Source: a bacterium (GTDB taxonomy: Bacteria > Hydrothermota > Hydrothermia > UBA1063). Taken from it: a stretch of DNA of 51,536 bases. A program made the translations under genes and the position numbers. Of the stretch, positions 1 through 8,877 are shown one piece after another (position 1 is the stretch's first letter; each line of letters starts with the position of its first letter). The notes beneath the pieces are model-generated. The model did no database searches. It was given only the letters and a program-made list of their open reading frames with translations, and had not been told where the DNA came from. The stretch lies in NCBI GenBank assembly GCA_030019025.1, contig JASEFR010000012.1:1-51536 (forward strand), written 5' to 3'.

Positions 1-1148
1 TACAAACTCCTTACCCTGGAGATGTTACAACCTGCTTTAAACGAAAACTCGGCGCACAGCCAGAAGCACCAGTTGAAGAACAAGTTCACTTTCTCAAGAA
101 AATATATTACAATGAAAAATTTATTCTTCTTGCGAAATTCATTGAAATAACTAAAAGAGCCTTAGCAGAAGTTTTAGAATATCCCGATGCTCAGCGAAGA
201 TGGTATCCTTATGCTGTGGAAGCTGGAAGCAGGCTTTTAAGTACTGAGCCCTTTGATGCAATAATTAGCACTGCAGATCCATTTACATGCCACTTAATCG
301 CTAAAACACTTAAAAGGAATTTCAAAATTCCCTGGATTGCCGACTTTCGAGACCTCTGGACTCAAAATCATTATTATCGCTTCAGTCCAATAAGACGCTT
401 AATCGAAAGAAGTCTCGAGTTAAAGACATTAAGGTTAGCTGACGCACTGGTAACAGTGTCAGAACCATTAGCGCAACAACTCAGAACACTTCATAAGGAA
501 AAGCCTGTATATACAATAACGAACGGATACGACCCTGATGATGTTAAGAAAAAACCATTAACGAAGGAATTCACCATTACTTACACCGGATATCTTTACA
601 AAGGTAAAAGGGATCCTGAATCTCTTTTTAAAGCAATATCTGAACTTTTAAATGAAGGAAAGCTCGATAAGCATCTTGTAAAAATTCGTTTCTATGGAGT
701 TACAGAATATTACTGGATTGAAAACAAAATTAAGAAGTACCATCTTGAAGACGTGGTTTTACTGAACCCGAAAGTTCCAAGAGACACCGCCTTAGATAAG
801 CAAAGGGAATCACAAATCTTACTTCTTTTAATGTGGAACCATCCTGAAGAGGTAGGAGTATACACGGGCAAATTATTTGAATACCTTGCAGCGAGACGGC
901 CCATTTTGGCTGTGGGGGGACCACGAGGCGTTGTTACCGAACTGCTTGAGGAAACTGGAGCTGGTGTACATCCGCCAAACCATGAAGAGTTGAAAAAAGC
1001 ATTGTTAGAATTTTATAATGATTACAAGACTTACGGATATGTACCATACAAAGGTAATGAAGAGAAAATATCAAAATACTCCCATCTCGAAATGGCAAGA
1101 CAATTCGCAGAGCTACTAAACGCCGTTACGGAAAAATTAAAAAGTTGA
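1..1148 (+). CDS. Glycosyltransferase, GT4-like (5' end outside window)
   Basis: The frame is open from the left edge to the stop, so the gene starts upstream of the window. At least 381 codons are visible. The N-terminal half contains DAQRRWYPYA and, further on, WIADFRDLW, both typical of GT-B enzymes that build cell-surface polysaccharide. The C-terminal half carries the nucleotide-sugar-binding part, with YTGYLYKGKRDPESL and the late GKLFEYLAARRPILAVGG, which matches the usual E-x7-E/EYLAA region. No membrane segment is seen, so it is probably a cytoplasmic enzyme on the inner membrane face. It converges on the WecG-like gene with a 65-nt gap. Donor and acceptor sugars cannot be inferred. 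An internal GTG at 216 is not the likely start because coding similarity continues upstream of it. Confidence 0.85.
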   Translation, partial: QTPYPGDVTTCFKRKLGAQPEAPVEEQVHFLKKIYYNEKFILLAKFIEITKRALAEVLEYPDAQRRWYPYAVEAGSRLLSTEPFDAIISTADPFTCHLIAKTLKRNFKIPWIADFRDLWTQNHYYRFSPIRRLIERSLELKTLRLADALVTVSEPLAQQLRTLHKEKPVYTITNGYDPDDVKKKPLTKEFTITYTGYLYKGKRDPESLFKAISELLNEGKLDKHLVKIRFYGVTEYYWIENKIKKYHLEDVVLLNPKVPRDTALDKQRESQILLLLMWNHPEEVGVYTGKLFEYLAARRPILAVGGPRGVVTELLEETGAGVHPPNHEELKKALLEFYNDYKTYGYVPYKGNEEKISKYSHLEMARQFAELLNAVTEKLKS

Positions 1149-1213
1149 AATGCACCATAATTCCATTTTGCTTAAAAATATCTTTCCCGCATTCTATTTT
1201 AATTTTGAGATGC

Positions 1214-1987
1214 TTATTTTTCCCTAAAATACAGATAAAAGAACTTCGGTCCGGACACAAACACCCTTTTCCACAATCTCCTGGGCTCCAGAACAAGCCT
1301 CGGGAGCCACTCAAGGCCAATTGCTCTGAAAATCTTTGGACTCCTCTTTTTAACACCAGCAAACCAGTCAAAGGCAGCACCAATAGCACCTGCAAACTTC
1401 ACGCTTAATTTTTTAAGATGGTCAAGATTCTGGTAAATCCAGAGCTCCTGCTTAGGTGCGGTAAGTCCAACCCACACTATATCGGGCCTTGCAGATTCAA
1501 TAGCCTGTAAAATTTTTCTATTTTCCTCTTCTCCAAAATACAGCCCCTTCACAAAGGGAGGTGAATAAGTGCCAGCAATCTTTTGCCGTGGAAATTCTTT
1601 ACCAAACCTCTCCACAATTTTTTCCAGCGTCTCTTCTGTGCTTCCGAGAAAGAAATGGTTATAAGAAATTCCCGCTCCCTCCAGATATCTGCAAAAATTT
1701 TCAAAGAAATCAGGTCCCGGTAATCTTTTTCTAATTTCCCCTCTGCGAAGCCTTGATGCAATTACCACACCAATACCATCGGGCACAATAATTTGAAAAC
1801 TTCTTAAAGCATTGTAAAATTCAGGTAATTCAGAGGCTGAGACAAGGGCATGAGGATTGGCACAGGCCATAACGATGGGCAAATTTTCAATGCCACTTCC
1901 CATAGCATTGACAAGTTCTCTAAAAATCGTATTAAAATCTTCTGTAACCACTTCTATTCCCAGAACTTGCTCCTTTCTGAGACTCAT
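1214..1987 (-). CDS. WecG/TagA/CpsF-family glycosyltransferase
   Basis: The 257-residue length is normal for this family (GT26), which adds the second sugar, often ManNAc(A), to undecaprenyl-PP-GlcNAc. Visible family marks are NPHALVSAS followed by VPDGIGVVIASRL, then RLPGPDFFE, the central FLGSTEETLEKI and the C-terminal WVGLTAPKQELW and GAAFDWFAG stretches, ending in an amphipathic basic tail expected to touch the membrane. The start is placed at the ATG at 1987 because a GGAGGAG Shine-Dalgarno sits 7-8 nt upstream; a longer frame starting at 2026 has no such site. It overlaps the 3' end of the ligase gene by 56 nt and is the last gene of the operon. A WecA/TagO-type enzyme that could make its acceptor lies at 6841-7884. 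Confidence 0.9.
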   Translation of the reverse strand: MSLRKEQVLGIEVVTEDFNTIFRELVNAMGSGIENLPIVMACANPHALVSASELPEFYNALRSFQIIVPDGIGVVIASRLRRGEIRKRLPGPDFFENFCRYLEGAGISYNHFFLGSTEETLEKIVERFGKEFPRQKIAGTYSPPFVKGLYFGEEENRKILQAIESARPDIVWVGLTAPKQELWIYQNLDHLKKLSVKFAGAIGAAFDWFAGVKKRSPKIFRAIGLEWLPRLVLEPRRLWKRVFVSGPKFFYLYFREK

Positions 1988-3209
1988 TTTTTTGCTCCTC
2001 CATGAAAAGTTTATAGTTCTGAACAATGGCTAAAGCGGGTAAAAAAAGTAGTAAATCAATACCGTAAAAGGCTGAAGTAGACTCCACAAAAGCCCTTGCC
2101 ATTAAAAAAACAAGAACACCAACAGCCTCAAGGAAGGTATTATCAACCTTTTTAGTACCACGAAACTGCTTTTGATACTTAAGAATAACCCGTCCTATTA
2201 AGAGCAAGGTGAGCAGAAAAGAACTTGTAAATAAGAGAAAACCAAAAATACCACTTTGGATAAAGGCATGAAGAAAAGCATTATGCATGTGTTCTCCTTC
2301 TAAGAGGAGTCTGTCTGCATGAAAACCGAACCCTGTCAGCGGATTTGACAACGCAACTTCTATAGTCTTACGCCATGTATACTCTCTTCCCGAAAGATCA
2401 AAAAGGCCTTCTAACTCACCCCCTGCCCTCCACTTAAAAGCCGAAAGATAGAAAAGATAGAAAACAGGTGGAAGGGTAAAAAGCAGCTTCCACTTTAATC
2501 CATAAAAGGCACCGGCAAGAAATCCTACAAAAGCAAGAGCAATTATGCCACCGTAAAGTGCAGAGCGGGATTCAGAATATACCACATTGGTTATGGAAAT
2601 CAGAAAAATGAAAAGATACAAAATTCCTCTTTTGATCCCTTTTCGCCAGACCCTGGTAAGTGATACGATAGCCGCAACTATTCCAAATCTGCCTACACCA
2701 TTGGCCGTTTGCGTACCAAGAGAAAAAGGAAGCTCATACAACCTTCTATTGGGAGCTCCCAAAAGGATATCTTTAATTGGTCCAAAGAAAATGACAAGAG
2801 AGAAAAATACCATCAGGTAAAAATTTACTTCAAAAATCTTTTTAAGACCGGTGTAAGCATCTTTTGATTCAAATAAAGCGTAAATAACGGAAAATGGTGC
2901 TATGTAAACCGAAGCCCAGTAAAGTGCTTCTAATGGTGAGGGCGAGAGGAAGAAAAAAACAAGCCCAAAAAGGCCATACAGAAAAAGAAGCAAAAATGGT
3001 CCAGCCCGATTGTACTCGGCTTTGTTATTGCTATAATTGGTATTACTTAGCTTAAAATAATATAAAATACCAAGAAACAAACCAAAAATCGGTAAAAATG
3101 CCCGCAAAGCATGTATTCTGTCAAATATTGTATAAATTTCATGCCACTTGTAAAGCCCAGTATATATGCCTCCCCAGATTAACAACCATAAGAAAAGTAA
3201 GGTTTTCAT
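1932..3209 (-). CDS. O-antigen ligase / Wzy-like polymerase membrane protein
   Basis: This 425-residue, very hydrophobic protein has roughly ten to twelve membrane segments. Its large extracytoplasmic loop in the last third, containing the GFGFHAD and HMHNAFLHAFIQSGIFGFLL stretches, is the signature of the O-antigen ligase/WaaL-Wzy (Wzy_C) family. Such proteins polymerise lipid-linked repeat units or attach polymer to an acceptor on the outer face of the inner membrane. The start ATG overlaps the stop of the upstream GT4 gene by 4 nt, so translation is probably coupled. Polymerase and ligase cannot be told apart from sequence alone. A second member of the family is at 33443-34879. Confidence 0.82.
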   Translation of the reverse strand: MKTLLFLWLLIWGGIYTGLYKWHEIYTIFDRIHALRAFLPIFGLFLGILYYFKLSNTNYSNNKAEYNRAGPFLLLFLYGLFGLVFFFLSPSPLEALYWASVYIAPFSVIYALFESKDAYTGLKKIFEVNFYLMVFFSLVIFFGPIKDILLGAPNRRLYELPFSLGTQTANGVGRFGIVAAIVSLTRVWRKGIKRGILYLFIFLISITNVVYSESRSALYGGIIALAFVGFLAGAFYGLKWKLLFTLPPVFYLFYLSAFKWRAGGELEGLFDLSGREYTWRKTIEVALSNPLTGFGFHADRLLLEGEHMHNAFLHAFIQSGIFGFLLFTSSFLLTLLLIGRVILKYQKQFRGTKKVDNTFLEAVGVLVFLMARAFVESTSAFYGIDLLLFLPALAIVQNYKLFMEEQKNESQKGASSGNRSGYRRF

Positions 3210-4444
3210 ACTGATACAATTTCCCGGTAATATCCTTCAATTCTCTCCGCAAGCCTGTCCCAGAGGTAATATTCCTCAACCCTCTTCCTTGCCCTTTCCC
3301 CAAGGGAAATCCTCAACTTTTCATCCTTATAAAGTTTTTCCAGAATTTCTGCGGTGTTTTCAATGACTACCGAAGGGGCAGCAGGTTCAATTAAAAAACC
3401 CCAATCGGGCTTGATATGAAAACCCGGACCTCCACTTTTCAGGGCCACCACGGGAAGACCCGCACCCATCGCCTCAACTACCACTGCACCACCACCGTCC
3501 CTAAAACTCAGAAAAACAAAGACATCCGCCCTTGTATATTCTTCTAAAAGTTTTTCTCTGGGTAACCAGCCCGCAAATTTTACACTCTTTTCTATTCCGA
3601 GAGTTTTCGTCAATTTTATGAGATTCTCCTTCTCTTCTCCATCACCAACAATGACGAGTTCACACTGCATTTCGCCAATTTTCTCTAAGAATCGAGCAAA
3701 AGCCTTAATAACAATCCCAAATCCTTTGAGTCGGTGCAATCTCCCTGCTGTCATCACCCTAAAGGGTGCACCCGGCTCTTTTCTTCCTTGAGAAAGCACA
3801 AGAAACTCCTCCCAGGAAAGTCCATTAACCGGGAAAAAATCTATTTTATGATGTAACTCAGGAGGAAAACATTCCTTCGTCTCCTTATTACAAACAAGGA
3901 TTTTTCTTGCCCTTTTAGCCGTCAGCTTTCTTGATATTAAAAAGTGGCGTCCAATAAACTGGGCAAAGTCTCTAACAAACTCTTTAAAATTGCCGGCAAT
4001 AGAATACTCTTTTTTGAGAGGGTGTGGCGTTTTTTGCCCACCCCCGATGGGACCCCACAAAAAGGGTTTTCCAAGGAAAGCACCAATAAAGCTTGGCATC
4101 CAGTCGTTGCCAAAGGTTAAGTGGTGTACAACGTCAAAATTATATTTTTTGTTCAACTTTCGCGCAATAAGATAGGCCTTTATTTGCCACAGATAGTAAT
4201 AGATTCTCCTCATGAAATCAATCCTGTAAAGCACCTCAAAAAGCCCAGGAATTCGCACATATACAACATGCATGTTGGGCGGAATGAATTCGTGCTTTAT
4301 CCTGTTGTAGGCTTCTGTAAGCACCCAGACTTCATGATTCTTTGCAACCCCTGTAGCGATTTCCCATCCCACCAAATCCTCTCCTGGATGAAGGGATAAA
4401 TCCCCACCTTTATTGCATGCATAAGCGGATATCAGTACCCTCAT
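3206..4444 (-). CDS. Glycosyltransferase family 4
   Basis: The 412-residue GT-B enzyme starts with MRVLISAYAC and an early EDLVGWE motif. A GPIGGGQ stretch lies near residue 135. The C-terminal Rossmann domain has VMTAGRLHRLKGF, VGDGEE and the donor-binding VVEAMGAGLPVVAL. These are typical of retaining GT4 enzymes of polysaccharide loci that use nucleotide-activated sugars in the cytoplasm. It is 3 nt downstream of the GT2 gene and overlaps the ligase gene by 4 nt, so it belongs to the same operon. The sugar specificity cannot be read from the sequence. Confidence 0.9.
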   Translation of the reverse strand: MRVLISAYACNKGGDLSLHPGEDLVGWEIATGVAKNHEVWVLTEAYNRIKHEFIPPNMHVVYVRIPGLFEVLYRIDFMRRIYYYLWQIKAYLIARKLNKKYNFDVVHHLTFGNDWMPSFIGAFLGKPFLWGPIGGGQKTPHPLKKEYSIAGNFKEFVRDFAQFIGRHFLISRKLTAKRARKILVCNKETKECFPPELHHKIDFFPVNGLSWEEFLVLSQGRKEPGAPFRVMTAGRLHRLKGFGIVIKAFARFLEKIGEMQCELVIVGDGEEKENLIKLTKTLGIEKSVKFAGWLPREKLLEEYTRADVFVFLSFRDGGGAVVVEAMGAGLPVVALKSGGPGFHIKPDWGFLIEPAAPSVVIENTAEILEKLYKDEKLRISLGERARKRVEEYYLWDRLAERIEGYYREIVSV

Positions 4445-4447
4445 GTT

Positions 4448-5341
4448 TCACCTCGACATCAAAATACCATAGATGTTACCAAGGGTCCTCATAAAATCAT
4501 ATTTTCTTCTATACCTCATAAAATCTAGGAGAGAAATAAAAGTTCTCACAAAAAGACCGAGATACGCACTGTAAACCGACAGCTCTTTGTGTTTTTTTAC
4601 AAAGTACAACCTGTTAAATATCTCTCTTTTCCCGAACTCAAAACCATTGCCCCTGCCAGATTGACCGGGAAGGTGTTCATACTTGCATTCCGGAAGAACC
4701 AGAAGTTTATAACCTTCTTTATATACAGAATAACTAAAATCCAGGTCTTCAAGGTATCCGTACCCCCTGAACCATTCATCAAATTGCACTTTATCAAATA
4801 TAAAAGATCGCCAGAATGTGCAGCCAGTGGGCAACCACTTTGTGTAAAGAGGCTCCTTTGGTGGTAAAATCATAGTTTGAAAACCCGATGGTGGAACATC
4901 ACCAGGAAAAGGTGAATAAAGACCAAGCCTGTTAACCACATATCTCCTTTTCCATTTTTCCATAAACATAGAAGGATGATTCACCATTGTAAAAGAAAAG
5001 CCTGCGACATCGGGATAGTGTTTTTCAACCATAAAAAAATTTTCAAGGCTGTCATCATACAGGATTATATCGTCATCCATAAATGCAATGAATTCGTATT
5101 TTCCCTTTGCTCTCTCAACTCCAAGATTTCTCTGGTAAGTAGAAGAGCTTATTTCTGAATAAATATATTCATAATGAAAATCCGGGGCTTCCTTTTTTAA
5201 GATTTCCTCCGCAAATCTCTCACCGCTTTCTACAACGATTAACGTAAAATTTTCATACCTCTGAGCCTTTAAACTTTTCAGAAATCTCTCAAACTCAACG
5301 GGCCTGTTCTTAGTTGCCACTACAATTGCTAATCTTTCCAT
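4448..5341 (-). CDS. Glycosyltransferase family 2
   Basis: The 297-residue GT-A enzyme opens with the nucleotide-binding stretch MERLAIVVATKNRPVEF. It carries the metal-binding FMDDDIIL near residue 90 and a later YLEDLDFSY element that resembles the ED acceptor-side motif. The C-terminus is basic and amphipathic and may associate with the membrane. It is an inverting sugar transferase of unknown specificity. Its start lies within the last 13 nt of the truncated glycosyltransferase fragment upstream, which suggests that a deletion brought the two together. The GT2 protein at 34860-35813 has the same layout (IDDDVYI, REDQDFSY). Confidence 0.88.
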   Translation of the reverse strand: MERLAIVVATKNRPVEFERFLKSLKAQRYENFTLIVVESGERFAEEILKKEAPDFHYEYIYSEISSSTYQRNLGVERAKGKYEFIAFMDDDIILYDDSLENFFMVEKHYPDVAGFSFTMVNHPSMFMEKWKRRYVVNRLGLYSPFPGDVPPSGFQTMILPPKEPLYTKWLPTGCTFWRSFIFDKVQFDEWFRGYGYLEDLDFSYSVYKEGYKLLVLPECKYEHLPGQSGRGNGFEFGKREIFNRLYFVKKHKELSVYSAYLGLFVRTFISLLDFMRYRRKYDFMRTLGNIYGILMSR

Positions 5342-5625
5342 CTTCCAAAATTCTTCTTGATTTTTTTCCTACCCTTGAGATAGGAAAAAGTTGAGGCAAA
5401 TCTCCGAGGAAATTTCAAACTAATAACTTCCAGATTCTCATAATTTATATCGGTTCTCCAGACTCTATTAAATTCAGATACGGGAAACATTTCGTGAGTT
5501 AAAAGAGCAGTTTTAACATTCAGGTCATTTGTGAGGAGTTCAAGCAAAACAGCAAGGCTAAACTCCGAACCACCTACTGCCCCCACCTGGGGGTGAACCA
5601 CAAGAACAGGTTTATCTTCTCTCAT
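5329..5625 (-). pseudogene. Truncated glycosyltransferase, N-terminal fragment only
   Basis: This 98-codon frame encodes only the first part of a GT-B enzyme: VLVVHPQVGAVGGSE followed by an alternating strand/helix pattern up to LKFPRRFASTF. The same layout, with VAVVHPLFGWGGTES and LKAPRFLGTSM, opens the complete 393-residue GT4 encoded at 32281-33462. The second domain with the donor site is absent, and the frame runs 13 nt into the start of the next GT2 gene. I read it as the 5' remnant of a GT4 gene left by a deletion. It keeps an ATG and could still be translated, and might couple translation to the GT2 gene. An independent function is unlikely. Confidence 0.65.
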
Positions 5626-5636
5626 TTAATTACATT

Positions 5637-6593
5637 TTATTTGCTCTTTACCATCTGTTCAATCCAGCGATAGGTCTTTTCAAGCCCCTCCTCTAAAGAA
5701 ACCTTTGGTCTCCATCCAAGAACCTTTTCCATAAGAGTGAGGTCCGCATTTCTTCCCCTCACACCCTGCGGTTTTGATGTGTCATATTTTTTGGTGATTT
5801 TCTTCCCTGATATTTTGATAATTATGTCCGCAAGCTCGTCTATGGTAACAAGTCTATCAGACCCAATATTTAATGGTTTATCAAAATCTGACTCCATAAG
5901 CCTTATTGTTCCTTCCACAGCGTCATCAATATAGCAGAAAGAACGGGTTTGCTTACCGTCACCCCATATCTCTATTTCACCGGGGTCGCTGGCAAGGGCA
6001 ACCTTCCTGCACAGTGCCGCCGGAGCCTTTTCCCTTCCACCTTCATAGGTACCCTCAGGACCATATATGTTATGATATCTGGAAATTCTCACTTCCAGCC
6101 CATAATCCTTGTGATAAGCTTCGCATAACTTCTCAGCATAAAGCTTTTCCCAACCATAGAAGGTATCAGGCTGTGCCGGGATTGCGTCCTCTTCTTTCAG
6201 AGGTGTTACCTCTTCATTTAATTGCTTGAATTCGGGGTATACGCAGGCCGAGGATGAGAAGAAGAACCTTTTTACCCCATTCTTAACAGAAGCTTCAAGC
6301 ATGTTTATATTTATTAGACTGTTATCATGCATAATTTCGGCCCCAACCTGCGTAATAAACCCTATTCCGCCCATGTTGGCAGCAAGATTGAAAACCCAGT
6401 CTATGTCCCTGGTCGCTAAAAGACAATTCTCGTAGAATCTGAGGTCTACTGTGAGCTTTTCATCATAGTATTTTTCCTGTATGTAGGGGTCCCATTTAAT
6501 GTCTGCTACTCTAACGAAATGCCCCCTTCTTTTAAGTTCCCGTGCCAGATGGCTTCCTATGAAGCCCCCTGCTCCTGTAACGAGTATTCTCAT
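5637..6593 (-). CDS. NAD-dependent epimerase/dehydratase, GDP-mannose 3,5-epimerase-like
   Basis: The 318-residue extended short-chain dehydrogenase makes or remodels a nucleotide sugar for the surrounding glycosyltransferases. The NAD-binding GAGGFIGSH is at residues 7-15. NLAANMGGIGF (about 69-79) and SSSACVYPE (113-121) closely fit GDP-mannose 3,5-epimerases, and the catalytic pair is Y146-x3-K150 in YGWEK. A substrate loop with REKAPAALCRK follows. The start has AAAGGAG a few bases upstream. It heads the left minus-strand operon, 11 nt before the truncated glycosyltransferase. The exact substrate is inferred from motifs; UDP-sugar 4-epimerase or dehydratase activity cannot be excluded. 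Confidence 0.85.
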   Translation of the reverse strand: MRILVTGAGGFIGSHLARELKRRGHFVRVADIKWDPYIQEKYYDEKLTVDLRFYENCLLATRDIDWVFNLAANMGGIGFITQVGAEIMHDNSLININMLEASVKNGVKRFFFSSSACVYPEFKQLNEEVTPLKEEDAIPAQPDTFYGWEKLYAEKLCEAYHKDYGLEVRISRYHNIYGPEGTYEGGREKAPAALCRKVALASDPGEIEIWGDGKQTRSFCYIDDAVEGTIRLMESDFDKPLNIGSDRLVTIDELADIIIKISGKKITKKYDTSKPQGVRGRNADLTLMEKVLGWRPKVSLEEGLEKTYRWIEQMVKSK

Positions 6594-6606
6594 GTTCTAA
6601 ACTCCT

Positions 6607-6801
6607 TTATTTTGCAAAATTATAAAGCCTTAGCCATTTTTTATAAAGATAAATGCTGAAAAATTGCAAAATTGGCACAGAACCTAAATATAAAATCATC
6701 GCTTTCCATACACCTTTAAAATTCTGCATCGCACCAACCGCTCGATTTTTGGGATAAACTTCTATATGCCTCAGGCGAATCGGAAAACGTCTCCCAAATT
6801 G
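6607..6801 (-). pseudogene. Possible C-terminal remnant of a lost gene (64 codons, no clear start)
   Basis: The interval between the WecA-like gene and the epimerase contains a stop-to-stop minus-strand frame of 64 codons. It includes FGRRFPIRLRHIEVYPKNR, then a hydrophobic stretch around ILYLGSVPILQFFSIYLY and a basic end KKWLRLYNFAK. The composition looks protein-like, resembling the membrane-associated tail of a polysaccharide enzyme. There is no ATG before residue 25 and no Shine-Dalgarno. An in-frame TAA lies immediately upstream, and another frame is open just before it, compatible with a frameshift. I did not recognise the family. A short real peptide starting at the internal ATG (MQNFKG...) is a weaker alternative. 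Confidence 0.35.
6619..6647 (-). promoter_or_regulatory. Candidate sigma-70-type promoter for the epimerase operon
   Basis: Read on the minus strand, TTTATA (-35, 6642-6647) and TATAAT (-10, 6619-6624) are separated by 17 nt. Transcription would begin near 6612, giving a leader of about 19 nt that contains the AAAGGAG ribosome site of the epimerase gene. The -10 is perfect and the -35 matches four of six positions. It lies inside the degenerate remnant frame, which is consistent with that frame being dead. Confidence 0.45.
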
Positions 6802-6840
6802 TTATAAATAATGCTCTCCCTTTCTCACACAAAACAGTTT

Positions 6841-7884
6841 TTAAAGAGTTTTTTCACGACTGCCGGAAAAAATAACCCTCTTATTCCTGAACCTCACTAT
6901 CCTCAGATAACTTATCACATAAACCACAAGGTACACCACGTACAGTCCTATCAGTGCCCTTGTGTTTGACCTTAAGAATAACGCTATGAGGCAGGTGATA
7001 AAGGTTCCTGCCCAGAAAAGGGGAGAGGTCTTTGCATTATTTCGTATGTATCTTTTAAATACCAATGAATGCATATGAAGGATGTCCGCATCCATTGCAT
7101 TTTTTCTCTTTGCAAAGCGCCTTCTATAAATGGAAAAGACCGTCTCCGTAAAGGGGTAAGCAACGGAGAGGAGTGGAAACCAAGGAGAAATGCCATCATT
7201 TCTATAAACAAGCAATACTGAAGTGGTTGCAATGAGAAATCCCAGAAAGTATGCCCCGTTGTCCCCAAGCAAAATTTTTCCGGATGGATAGTTTCTGATG
7301 AAAAATCCAAGAAGTGCAAAAAGTGTAAGGGCAGAAATCCCAAAAACAAACATATCCCCAACAAGATAAGAGGTTAAAGCATAAAATGCAAAAACCACAA
7401 TGCCAACACCGCTTGCAAGGCCATGAAGCCCATCAATTATGTTGAAAGAATTGGTAATACCTGCAACAGCAAACATGGTGAACATCAAGCCAAACAGGGG
7501 ATTGCTTAATATTGCATCAAATAATGGGATATCCACATGTGTTATATAAATGTCGAAAACAATTGAAAAAATTAATGCCGAAAAGAAAGCAATAATCAAC
7601 CTTATTGAAGGCCTGACTTTCTGGAAAGCATCCTCATATATGGCCACAAAAAAAACAGGTAAAGAAGTCAGAATAAGCAAAATCAAATCCTTGAAGCCTG
7701 CAACTAAAGCTGAAAGAATCAATGCCAATATAATGGCCACACCACCCATTCTTGACGCATTCTCGGGGTTGACCTTCTGTGGCCCGCTTCCCGGAAGGTC
7801 TTCAACACCTTTAAAAGTCGCAAAATGCTTACTGAACAAGAAGGCAACAATAAAAGAGATTACACAGCCTAAAAAAAACTTCAT
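6841..7884 (-). CDS. WecA/TagO-type undecaprenyl-phosphate GlcNAc-1-phosphate transferase (MraY family)
   Basis: The 347-residue polytopic protein has about ten membrane segments. It carries the family's catalytic loops: an early RMGGVAIILA, the central NSFNIIDGLHGLASG, GDNGAYFLGFL, and DADILHMHSL near residue 265, which corresponds to the HIHH-like metal loop of WecA. It transfers sugar-1-phosphate from a UDP-sugar to undecaprenyl phosphate and so starts a lipid-linked glycan. The peptide-dependent MraY features are not seen and there is no mur gene nearby, so a WecA/TagO role is favoured. It would supply the acceptor for the WecG-like enzyme of the downstream operon. A separate promoter is proposed upstream. 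Confidence 0.88.
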   Translation of the reverse strand: MKFFLGCVISFIVAFLFSKHFATFKGVEDLPGSGPQKVNPENASRMGGVAIILALILSALVAGFKDLILLILTSLPVFFVAIYEDAFQKVRPSIRLIIAFFSALIFSIVFDIYITHVDIPLFDAILSNPLFGLMFTMFAVAGITNSFNIIDGLHGLASGVGIVVFAFYALTSYLVGDMFVFGISALTLFALLGFFIRNYPSGKILLGDNGAYFLGFLIATTSVLLVYRNDGISPWFPLLSVAYPFTETVFSIYRRRFAKRKNAMDADILHMHSLVFKRYIRNNAKTSPLFWAGTFITCLIALFLRSNTRALIGLYVVYLVVYVISYLRIVRFRNKRVIFSGSREKTL

Positions 7885-7979
7885 TCTTAACCTATTTTCT
7901 GCCTTTACTGCAAACTAAAACGACTAAAAATGCACCAAACCCAAAACTAAAAAGCACTCTTGAAAAGTACATGGTATAA

Positions 7980-8008
7980 ATTATACATCTTGCTCGTTTT
8001 ATAGTCAA
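7980..8008 (-). promoter_or_regulatory. Strong candidate promoter for the WecA-like gene
   Basis: On the minus strand TTGACT (8003-8008) is followed after exactly 17 nt by TATAAT (7980-7985). This matches the sigma-70 consensus at 11 of 12 positions. Transcription would start near 7973, leaving a leader of about 88 nt before the ATG at 7884. The rest of the 273-bp divergent interval (7885-8157) shows no gene; I found no equally good plus-strand promoter for the ABC transporter genes. Confidence 0.65.
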
Positions 8009-8157
8009 TGAAAAGCTAAACTTATTGAATTTTTAATGTCAGGCTGGCAACAAAAATGAGGATGGCACGCTAATAAAACAAAGACCTTTACACAACGATA
8101 TTTAGAAATTCCGAAAATGTACCCGATGCTTTAAAATATTTATAAAATGGAGGGGAA

Positions 8158-8877
8158 ATGCCCGTTCTTGAAGTAAATTCACTTCAAAAATTCTATGGGA
8201 AGGTGCAGGCTTTAAAAGGGATTTCCTTTTATGCCGAGGAGGGGGAGATTTTTGGGTTAATCGGTCCCAACGGAGCCGGTAAGACTACTACCCTTAGAAT
8301 TGTTTCTACCCTCCTGACTTTGTCGGGAGGCGAGGTGAAAGTTTTAGGGTATGATGTACAGAAAGACGCCTCCAAGATCAGGAAATTTATAAGTTATTTA
8401 CCTGAAGAGGCTGGTGCTTACCGAAATCTGAGGGGGATCGATTACCTGAAGCTCATGGCTGAACTTTATGCTGATGAAAGAAAAGAAGCCGACAAAATGG
8501 TTCCCCGTGCCTTAGAAATTGCTAATCTTGGCGACAGGATATATTCAAAGGTTTCTACATACAGTAAAGGGATGACAAGGAAACTCCTACTGGCTCGAGC
8601 CCTTATGCATGAACCAAAGCTTGCTATCCTCGATGAACCAACATCGGGCTTAGACGTTCTCAATGCTCACGAAATAAGAAAAATTATAAAAGAGTTTGCG
8701 AAGGAAGGGAGAACTGTGCTCCTTTCGTCCCACAACATGCTGGAAGTTGAATACCTCTGCGATAGAGTCGCCTTTATTCATGAAGGTAAAATCGTAGAAC
8801 AAGGAGAACCGGAAGAACTTAAAAAGAAATATGGCGTCAAGAACCTGGAAGAAGTCTTTGTGGAGACGGTGAAATGA
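8158..8877 (+). CDS. ABC transporter ATP-binding protein, NatA-like
   Basis: The 239-residue ATPase has Walker A GPNGAGKTTT (about residues 36-45), an LPEE segment in place of the canonical Q-loop, the signature YSKGM, Walker B LAILDEPTSGLD and the switch histidine in SSHNM. The LPEE variant and C-terminal VKNLEEVF are common in the NatA/CcmA-like class of exporters. It pairs with the ABC-2 permease that overlaps it by 4 nt, forming an exporter of unknown substrate (Na+ in the namesake NatAB). The start ATG is preceded by GGAGGGG. The gene is divergent from the WecA-like gene. Confidence 0.92.
   Translation: MPVLEVNSLQKFYGKVQALKGISFYAEEGEIFGLIGPNGAGKTTTLRIVSTLLTLSGGEVKVLGYDVQKDASKIRKFISYLPEEAGAYRNLRGIDYLKLMAELYADERKEADKMVPRALEIANLGDRIYSKVSTYSKGMTRKLLLARALMHEPKLAILDEPTSGLDVLNAHEIRKIIKEFAKEGRTVLLSSHNMLEVEYLCDRVAFIHEGKIVEQGEPEELKKKYGVKNLEEVFVETVK

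Noticed and set aside
8087-8148. Possible plus-strand promoter for the NatAB-like genes
   Set aside because: TTTACA and several A/T hexamers occur, but none pair with a 16-18-nt spacing to a good -10, so I did not call one.
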